64,000 nucleotides of DNA from Pithys albifrons albifrons. Lineage: Eukaryota > Chordata > Aves > Passeriformes > Thamnophilidae. This document shows positions 24,501 through 33,500 of the stretch, in pieces. Made by a program: the position numbers and the translations under genes. Position 1 is the first letter of the stretch; each line of letters begins with the position of its first letter. The notes under the pieces were generated by a model. That model did no database searches. It was given only the letters and a program-made list of their open reading frames with translations, and was not told where the DNA came from. Where the stretch lies: positions 33,286,878 to 33,350,877 of the forward strand of contig NC_092467.1 in NCBI RefSeq assembly GCF_047495875.1. Reading direction: 5' to 3'.

Positions 24501-27500
24501 AGGGCCCTCACAATTCCCTGTGCAGGGCAGGCAGAGAAATCAGACACTTGTCTTAGTTGGCTGCACGAGTTTGGGCCAGAAGTCCCCTCTGCAGCATTCT
24601 TGGTACATAAGTGTGGCACATGCTGGAACAAATGCAATTTACTGCACAGGTAAGGAATGTGCCACCAATCCCTCCTGTACCCACCAGGCACCCCCAGACA
24701 CACACCCAGAGCCTCTGGAGAGCTGCAGGGCCCTCCCTCCCTGTGCCACGCCAGCAAAAGCCCTACACTCCATCCACCCCCAAACAGCCATCCCTGCTCT
24801 TTAAGTTTGACAAAATTTGTGTGGTAGGTGTAAAAGAAAACATAGTGAACTGTACCATATTATTAACCCCTAAATCAACCTTTTTTTGTCTTGTGTATCT
24901 TGATTTTTCTGTGTGCTTTGTAGTGAAGCAGCCGACACGAGTCGTTGTTCATAAAACAGCTTTTGAAAGTTGAGAGCACACCCCTGGAGAACCGACTGTG
25001 CTTGCTTACGTTTGGTTCATGACTTAAAAATCGAGTACAGGTGATGAAACCTTGGCAGTGTTAACAAAAAAGTAGTGTGTATTGTGCTATTTTTTTGCTC
25101 TAGAAACTTAACCTTTTGTAGAGAAAAAGGAACAGTCAAATTGTCACCCATTGAAGTTGCATTCTGACAAAAAAAAGTTAATGCTAAATATTAATAGCCA
25201 TCAAGCTTTGTATTTTAGCCAACATAAGTACTTTCAACAAACTCAGGTGGTGTATCAGGGAGACTTTGCTGGGTGTATTTGTGTATTTTCTGCCCCTGGG
25301 GTGGGATGCACTCTAATGCCAGGCTGTTTCTCTGCAGGAGTCATTCCTGATGAGACTAAGGCTTTGTCTCTCTTGGCACCAGCTAATGCCGTGGCAGGGC
25401 TGCTGCCCGGAGGTGGACTGCTGCCCACGCCCAACCCTCTCTCTCAGGTAGGGCCCCCTGCCTGCTCTGCTGCCTTCTCGCCTCATTCCTGCTCTTTGTT
25501 TCAGGCCTGATCTGCTAATGCCAGTTCCTGGAACAGTTCCAACCCCTGCTGGTTTGTTACAGCTCTGATACAAACTGGGGCTGAACACTGATAAGTTGCT
25601 GATGGGATATTCTGATTTCCCCGGGATATTCTGATCTCCCTGGGATATTCTGATCTCCCCGGGATATTCTGATTTCCTTGGGATATCCTGATCTCCCTGG
25701 GATATCCTGATCTCCCTGGGATATCCTGATCTCCCTGGGATGATGCTTCTGTTGTCTCAGGGCCCTGTCTGGTTCTGTCTCCCATCCCTTTTTATCCATT
25801 GTACTTCCAGATCTGACAGCAGTAGAGGTCTCCTGATTTCAGTTCCTGGAGTCCAAGGAGCTGCCATGCTGTGAGATTCCTTTCATTAATGAGGGGACAA
25901 TTGGAGGCTCATTATCTGAACCCACAAGAATCCCTGTGGAAGATGAACAGTGAGAGTGCACATTGTGGGAACAGTTGGAGTCACAACACAGCTCTTACCA
26001 GGGAGCAGAATCTAAGTCAAGAGGCAAATTAATAAAAATAATAATAATAAAGCTTCATTAATTCTGCCATTCTCAAACCACCTTCAGCTTAACTGAAGGC
26101 TGCCCTTGCCATGCAGCTGCCCAGGAGATCTAACCCAGTGTGGAGAGAAAAGCCTAAATTGGAAACCTGAGGAAAAGGGCTGGAAGAGCCAAATGCAGCC
26201 TGAAAGGTTTCCTTCACTAAGAACTGTGTGTATAAACTCCTGAACATGGTGGTTGAACCACCTTAATTTTAGTTCTGTCACTCAATCCCAACCTGCTCCC
26301 AGTCCCTGTAATGGTGGAATGTATTTCCCACATCCATGTGATGGGAATTTGGTGGTCAGATTTTTCAAACCCATCTTGGAAGTGTGGATTTGGTTTTGGT
26401 GTCTTGACCATCTCACTTTAGATGGCCAAAACTGAGTTGCTTTAATTAATGAGGCTTCTGGAGGAATTTAAGGTAGTTCAGACCTGTGTCATTATCCTAC
26501 TTGCTCTTCCAGTAGCTTTTCAACCCATTTGCCAGTTTGAACCAAATCTGAGAAATCTCAAAGGTGTAATAGTGACATTGCCTTTTAACACAAGACATGC
26601 TCATTTCAGCCCTAAATTGAGTTGAAATGAGGTGGTTGCCTCAGAACTTACAACAAATTTTCATTTTAGCCCTGAAAAATTGTTTCATTTTAAACCATTT
26701 CTTGAATTTGGTAAAATGCTTTACTTTTTATCCCTTTTTTGTTCCCCCCTCACCTGTCAGGATGCAGAGGAAGCAAAATTCCATCCACTTGGAATCCCTG
26801 GATCAGGAATCCTGAGCCACTCTGTGTGACCTTTGTATAATGTTTCCTGTGGCTGGAGGCTGAAGTAAAGCCCAGTTCAAGTTTCCTGTGTGGGAATGTT
26901 GGTTTTCCCCCTGCTGAGCCCTGTTTGTTAATTAATACCCCTCTGTCTCTGTCCCAGATTGGTGCTGTCCCTTTGGCTGCTCTTGGAGCTCCTGCTCTTG
27001 ATCCTGCCCTCGCTGCCCTTGGGCTGCCTGGAGCAAACCTCAACTCCCAGGTATGGCACAGCCCAAAACACCCTGCACTGTCCCACCATGGGATTCCCCA
27101 TCCCTGGAGGTGTTTAAGGTGACCCTGGATGTGGCACTGAGTGAGAATCCACCATGTCTTGATCCAACCCTACTGTGATCACCAGCCCAGGGCACTGAGT
27201 GAGAATCCACATCTTGATCCAACCCTGCTGTGATCACCAGCCCAGGGCACTGAGTGAGAATCCACCATGTCTTGATCCAACCCTACTGTGATCACCAGCC
27301 CAGGGCACTGAGTGAGAATCCACATCTTGATCCAACCCCACTGTGATCACCAGCCCAGGGCACTGAGTGAGAATCCACATCTTGATCCAACCCTGCTGTG
27401 ATCACCAGCCCAGGGCACTGAGTGAGAATCCACATCTTGATCCAACCCTGCTGTGATCACCAGCCCAGGGCACTCTGTGCCCCACTCTGTGCCCTGGGCT

Positions 27501-30500
27501 GGTGATCACAGTGGGGTTGGATCAAGGGTTGGACTTGCTGATCTTGGAGGTCTTTTCCAACCCAATCCATTCCATGATTCTGTCATTCTATGGATGTGGC
27601 ACTAAGTGAGAATCCACCACATCTTGATCCAACCCCGCTGTGATCACCAGCCCAGGGCACTGAGTGAGAATCCACCATATCTTGATCCAACCCTACTGTG
27701 ATCACCAGCCCAGGGCACTGAGTGAGAATCCATATCTTGATCAAACCCCACTGTGATCACCAGCCCAGGGCACGGAGTGGGTGGACTTGCTGATCTTGGA
27801 GGTTTTTTCCAACCCAATCCATTCCATGATTCTGTCATTCTATGGATGTGGCACTGAGTGAGAATCCACCACATCTTGATCCAACCCTACTCTGAGAATC
27901 CACCACATCTTGATCCAACCCTACTCTGAGAATCCACCACATCTTGATCCAACCCTACTCTGAGAATCCACCACATCTTGATCCAACCCTACTGTGATCA
28001 CCAGCCCAGGGCACGGAGTGCCCTGGGCTGGTGATCACAGTGGGGTTGGATCAAGGGTTGGACTTGCTGATCTTGGAGGTCTTTTCCCACCCAATCCATT
28101 CCATGATTCAATTTTCATTTACATGTATCAGTTCAGTGTCTGGAAATTCCAGCAATTGGTTTCTGTGAGAACCTGCTTGGAATAAAGAATACCTGCTTAA
28201 ATATCCAATGAAAGGCTGGAAGGGCTTAAGAAATAATATAGGGATAGTAATTAAGTATTTCAAATACTTGTCATTATCAGGCCATGGACCTGTGTTGTAT
28301 TTAGAGTAAAAAAATAGTTTGACTTTTTTATTAGGTGTAAAAAATAGTGAGGAGAGTTTTTCAGGCTGTTAAAGCTGGATGAAAAAGACTTTAAGTACTA
28401 AGTAATAGTAGAATATTGAGGATATTTGTGTAAATATATCAGAATATATTCATATATTGAGCATATTTACAAATAGGATATTTAAGGGCTAAGACCCAAC
28501 TCCTGTACAGTGGCAATAATTAAATGCACTGCTGACAAACCCAGCATTTGACATTCTTTTTATGCAATCCATGGGGAGGAACAAGCAAAGCAGAGAGAAA
28601 ATGAAATAACAAATGCAAAGAATAAATGTTTTAAATGCATATTAGAAAAATTAAATTTGGGGTGATGGAGAATTAAATTAATTATACATTAAAGCAGCTG
28701 ATTGGAACAAACTCCTTGGGTTTGTGTAAAGGAAAATGAGTGAGAAATAAACATTTTGTTGTTAATGCCCCACTGGTGCAGGAAGGGACTGATCCTGAAA
28801 ATACCTGGATTTCCAAAGAGCTTTAAAGTACTTTTTTCATGGAATTTTTAGCTGTTTACTGTTCCTAAGTTGGCACTGAGGCCTTCAGTGGACAGGAAGT
28901 TTATTTCTCTGATGAGGGCTTTGTTCTCTTTGAGTGACAGAGAAACAACAACCTGGGCACCAGGTTATTAATATATATATGTGTGTGTATATACAGATAC
29001 TTTTATCCCAGCAGTGTTTTGGTTTCCAAGGGCCCTGGTTGTGCCAGGGCAGGGCCCCTGGGCTGCCCTGCAGGGAGCTGGTCACCCTCCCCAGTGACAC
29101 CAGTGACACTAGAGCAGTGTGCTCTGCCCTCTCTGCTTGTGGGGTTTGGTGTGGCTTCTCCATGGGGAGAATTCCTGCCTTATTGCTGAGGGGGTGTTCA
29201 GGGAGGGTGATCCTGAGCACACAGCTGGGTTTAACTCTTGTTTTTGCCCCTCAGTCTCTTGCAGCAGATCAGCTCCTCAAACTGATGAGCACAGTGGATC
29301 CAAAGTAAGCTCCAGTGTTACAGATACTTGTGTTGCTCTGTGCGGGATCTGGGGAACATCTGTGGGAATCCAGTGCCCGGGGCTGGTCCTGCTGGAGCCA
29401 CTGGCAGCTTGGGCAGGGCTTGGAGCAGCCTGGACTGGGGGAAGGAGCCCCTGCCCTTGGTGGAGGGTGGGCTTTGCCCTGCCAGCCCCAGCCATTCCCT
29501 GGTTCCAGGACAGGGCAGGCACTGGGGACCCGTGTCTGTGGGGCTGCTCCATGCTGAGTTTGTCACCCTCTCCCCCAGACTGAGGGTGGGCTTTGCCCTC
29601 CCAATCCCGGCCATTCCCTGGTTCCCAAACAGGGCAGGCACTGGAGCCCCGTGTCTGTGGGGCTGCTCCATGCTGAGTTTGTGCCCCTCTTCCCCAAGCT
29701 GAGGGTGGGCTTTGCCCTGCCAGCCCCAGCCATTCCCTGGTTCCCAAACAGGGCAGGCACTGGAGCCCCGTGTCTGTGGGGCTGCTCCATGCTGAGTTTG
29801 TGCCCCTCTCCCCCAGGCTGAGGGTGGGCCTTGCCCTGCCAGCCCCAGCCATTCCCTGGTTCCCAAACAGGGCAGGCACTGGAGCCCCGTGTCTGTGGGG
29901 CTGCTCAGTGCTGTTTGTGCCCCTCTCCCCCAGGCTGAGGGTGGGCTTTGCCCTGCCAGCCCCAGCCATTCCCTGGTTCCAGGACAGGGCAGGCACTGGA
30001 GCCCCGTGTCTGTGGGGCTGCTCCATGCTGAGTTTGTCACCCTCTCCCCCAAGCTGAGGGTGGGCCTTGCCCTGCCAGCCCCAGCCATTCCCTGGTTCCA
30101 GGACAGGACAAGCACTGGGGACCTGTGTCTGTGGGGCTGCTCAGTGCTGTTTGTGCCCCTCTCCCCCAGGTTGAGGGTGGGCTTTGCCCTCCCAACCCTG
30201 GCCATTCCCTGGTTCCCAAACAGGGCAGGCACTGGAGCCCCGTGTCTGTGGGGCTGCTCCATGCTGAGTTTGTGCCCCTCTCCCCCAAGCTGAGGGTGGG
30301 CTTTGCCCTCCCAACCCCAGCCATTCCCTGATTCCAGGACAGGGCAGGCACTGGAGCCCCGTGTCTGTGGGGCTGCTCAGTGCTGTTTGTGCCCCTCTGC
30401 CCCAGACTGAGGGTGGGCTTTGCCCTCCCAATCCCGGCCATTCCCTGGTTCCCAAACAGGGCAGGCACTGGAGCCCCGTGTCTGTGGGGCTGCTCAGTGC

Positions 30501-33500
30501 TGTTTGTGCCCCTCTGCCCCAGACTGAGGATGGGCTTTGCCCTCCCAACCCCAGCCATTCCCTGGTTCCAGGACAGGGCAGACACTGGAGCCCCGTGTCT
30601 GTGGGGCTGCTCCATGCTGAGTTTGTGCCCCTCTCCCCCAAACTGAGGGTGGGCCTTGCCCTGCCAGCCCCAGCCATTCCCTGGTTCCCAAACAGGGCAG
30701 GCACTGGAGCCCCGTGTCTGTGGGGCTGCTCCATGCTGAGTTTGTGCCCCTCTCCCCGAGACTGAGGGTGGGCTTTGCCCTCCCAACCCCAGCCATTCCC
30801 TGGTTCCAGGACAGGGCAGGCACTGGAGCCCCGTGTCTGTGGGGCTGCTCCATGCTGAGTTTGTGCCCCTCTCCCCCAGGCTGAACCACGTCACTGCAGG
30901 GCTGGTCTCCCCGAGCCTGAAATCCGACACCTCCAGCAAGGAGATCGAGGAGGCGATGAAGAGAGTGCGCGAAGCACAGTCCTTGATCTCTGCTGCCATC
31001 GAGCCAGGTGAGCCCGGCCCTGGAGGAGCCAGCCCTGCAGGATGCACCTGGATCCAGTGCCCTGCCTGTGCTGCCTGCCTGCATTCAGTGTGTCCTGCAC
31101 AGCAGGGCAGGAAGTCAGTGGCTTTTCCCAAAATTCTCTCATTTGAAGATGACAAAATGCACAGTTCCTGCTGCAGTCTCTGAGATCTCATGGCAACAGC
31201 AGTGGCCTCACCACTGGGCTCCCCAGTGATGGTCTCCTTTCTCTCAATTCCTAATCTGTGAAAGTTTGTAAATAACCCTCTTTTTGTAGCTTTATTGCAG
31301 CAAATCTTATTGTAGAACAAGCCACAGCAGTTCCCCCACAAATGTCAGAGCCACCAAATCCAAGAGTTGGAACACTGAGAATAAAATTGTGCAGCCTCTT
31401 GGTGATTTTCAGGAAAGAACAGAAGAACTCGTGTTCTTGTGTTATGTCAGGAAAATGTCCTGGTTGCTTTTGGTTTTTTGTGGGGAATTGAATCATTTGA
31501 GAGGTTCTTTAGCCCCTCACAAATGGCAGAGTCTGGGGTTTGCACAAGAGCTTCCATGGCCCTGCAGCCATCAGCTCTGAACTGACTTAACTGAAGTATT
31601 TTCTGAAGTTTGACTTGCTCAGTTTTACATAAAACTGTTATTTTGTGTCCCTTACATGGCTCTGTCATGTGTTCATTCTTTCTGTTCTCTTGTGAAGAAA
31701 TGGATAGATAAACCTTAATTTCAAATGTCAAAATTAGGTTTTCTTTATCTGTTTTAGTCTCTTACATGAAGCTCTGGGTCCTTTCCTTTATAAAATCCCT
31801 TTAAATACTAAAATAACACTGGTTTTTTTTTCCTGTTTCAGATAAAAAAGATGAAAAACGAAGACATTCAAGGTCGAGGTCACGCTCGAGGAGGAGGAGG
31901 ACACCTTCTTCATCCAGACACAGGTAAAGGGACCTCGTGGGCTTTAAAAAACTCCCAGAGCTGAAAGAATTCCTTCAAAATTACTTCTTGGAAAAGCCCC
32001 TTGCACTGGGGTCAATATTTTGATAATTTCCTCCCATTTGACCGTGACTTGCCAGGGTTGCTGTGCAGTGGGACTGGCAGTCCCTGCAGGGGAGGAGGGA
32101 GAGCTGCTGGTGTGGTTCCCTCTGGTGTGCTCTGTGGTTCCCTGGGTGCTGCCTGGAGTGCAGGGCCAGGCTGGCACCACTGCCCACAGCTGGCAGGGTT
32201 GGGTCTCAGCCCGCCCCGCTGTGTCCCTGCAGGCGGTCCAGGAGCAGGTCAAGGAGAAGGTCCCATTCCAAATCCAGAAGCAGGAGGCGATCCAAAAGCC
32301 CAAGGAGAAGAAGGTCCCATTCCAGAGAGAGAAGCAGGAGGTCCAGGAGCACATCCAAAACCAGGTAATGGCTTCAGGAAATCACCCTGAGCAGGGCAGT
32401 GCCCACCCCTGTGCTGGCTCTGCTGGGGCACCTCCAGTGCTGGGGCAGCTCTTGGGCCTCAGCCCAGGAAGGGCTGGGAGGGGCTGGAGCAGCAGGAGGG
32501 GCTGAGGGAGCTGGGAAGGGGCTGGAGCAGCAGGAGGGGCTGAGGGAGCTGGAAAGGGGCTGGAGCAGCAGGAGGGGCTGAGGGAGCTGGGAAGGGGCTG
32601 GAGCAGCAGGAGGGGCTGAGGGAGCTGGGAAGGGGCTGGAGCAGCAGGAGGGGCTGAGGGAGCTGGGGGGGCTCAGCCTGGAGAAAAGGAGGCTCAGGGG
32701 GGATCTTCTGGCTCTGCAATCCCTGCCAGGAGGGGGAGCTTGGGGGGGGTCGGGCTGTGCCCCAGGGCACAGGGACAGGAGCAGAGGGCACGGCCTCAGG
32801 CTGGGCCAGGGCAGGGGCAGGGGGCACAGCAGGAGGAATTTCTCCCTGGAAAGGGTGGTCAGGCACTGGCAGGGGCTGCCCAGGGAGGTTTGGAGTGCCC
32901 AGCCCTGGAGGTGCCCAAGGCAGGACTGGCTGTGGCACTGAGTGCTCTGGGCTGGGGGACAAGGTGGGCATCAGGCACAGGGTGGGCTCCAGGGGCTGGG
33001 AGGGCTTTGCCAAGGTGGGCATCGGGCACAGGGTGGGCTCCAGGGGCTGGCAGGGCTTTGCCAAGGTGGGCATCGGGCACAGGGTGGGCTCCATGGGCTG
33101 GGAGGGCTTTTCCAGCCTCAGGGATTCTGGGATTTGGTGACAGACTATTTGCCAGGAGTCCAATTATGAAGTTTTGGTGCTTGATTCAAACAGCCAAACC
33201 ACCCAGGGCAAAATGAAGCAATGACATTTTTTTGGAGTCACAGTTTCTTGTAGCATTCCCTGCCTTGGACAGCAGGAAGTGGGAGCACCCAGACTTGCAG
33301 ACTGGGGGCTCTTGGTGCAGAGAAGGTGTAAAAGCTGTGCCTTTATTTTTCCTATGGATAATTTGTTTCTGTCATTATGATGCTCCTGGCCCCAGAAATC
33401 CTGAGCAGGTTGTGCCACCCTGTCATTACCAGCTCTGCATTCCCTTCCCTGCATAGCAGATTGGGAACTGCTGCTTAAAGGGTTTGAAAATGACTTAAAC

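Larger units (their letters stand above)
21494..25337 (+). other. SRSF11: SRSF11 intron 2, repeat-free and AT-rich
   Basis: Unlike its neighbours this 3.8 kb intron has no CR1 and no minisatellite. It contains several well-formed splice-site pairs (see candidate poison exons) and CpG-containing segments near 24,930-25,035. The contrast suggests selection against insertions. Confidence 0.55.
27120..28060 (+). repeat. 55-59 bp minisatellite with embedded inverted copies (CR1 3' tails)
   Basis: Direct copies of ggcactgagtgagaatccac then cttgatccaaccctactgtg and atcaccagcccag. Inverted pieces end in CR1-like tails (ggtcttttccaacccaatcc, attccatgattctgtcattc) at 27,490-27,595, 27,790-27,845 and 28,020-28,110. 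In SRSF11 intron 4, directly after the exon 4 donor. Confidence 0.85.

Noticed and set aside
29277..31341. 434-, 314- and 249-codon minus-strand ORFs
   Set aside because: Antisense reading of the 118 bp array in SRSF11 intron 5.
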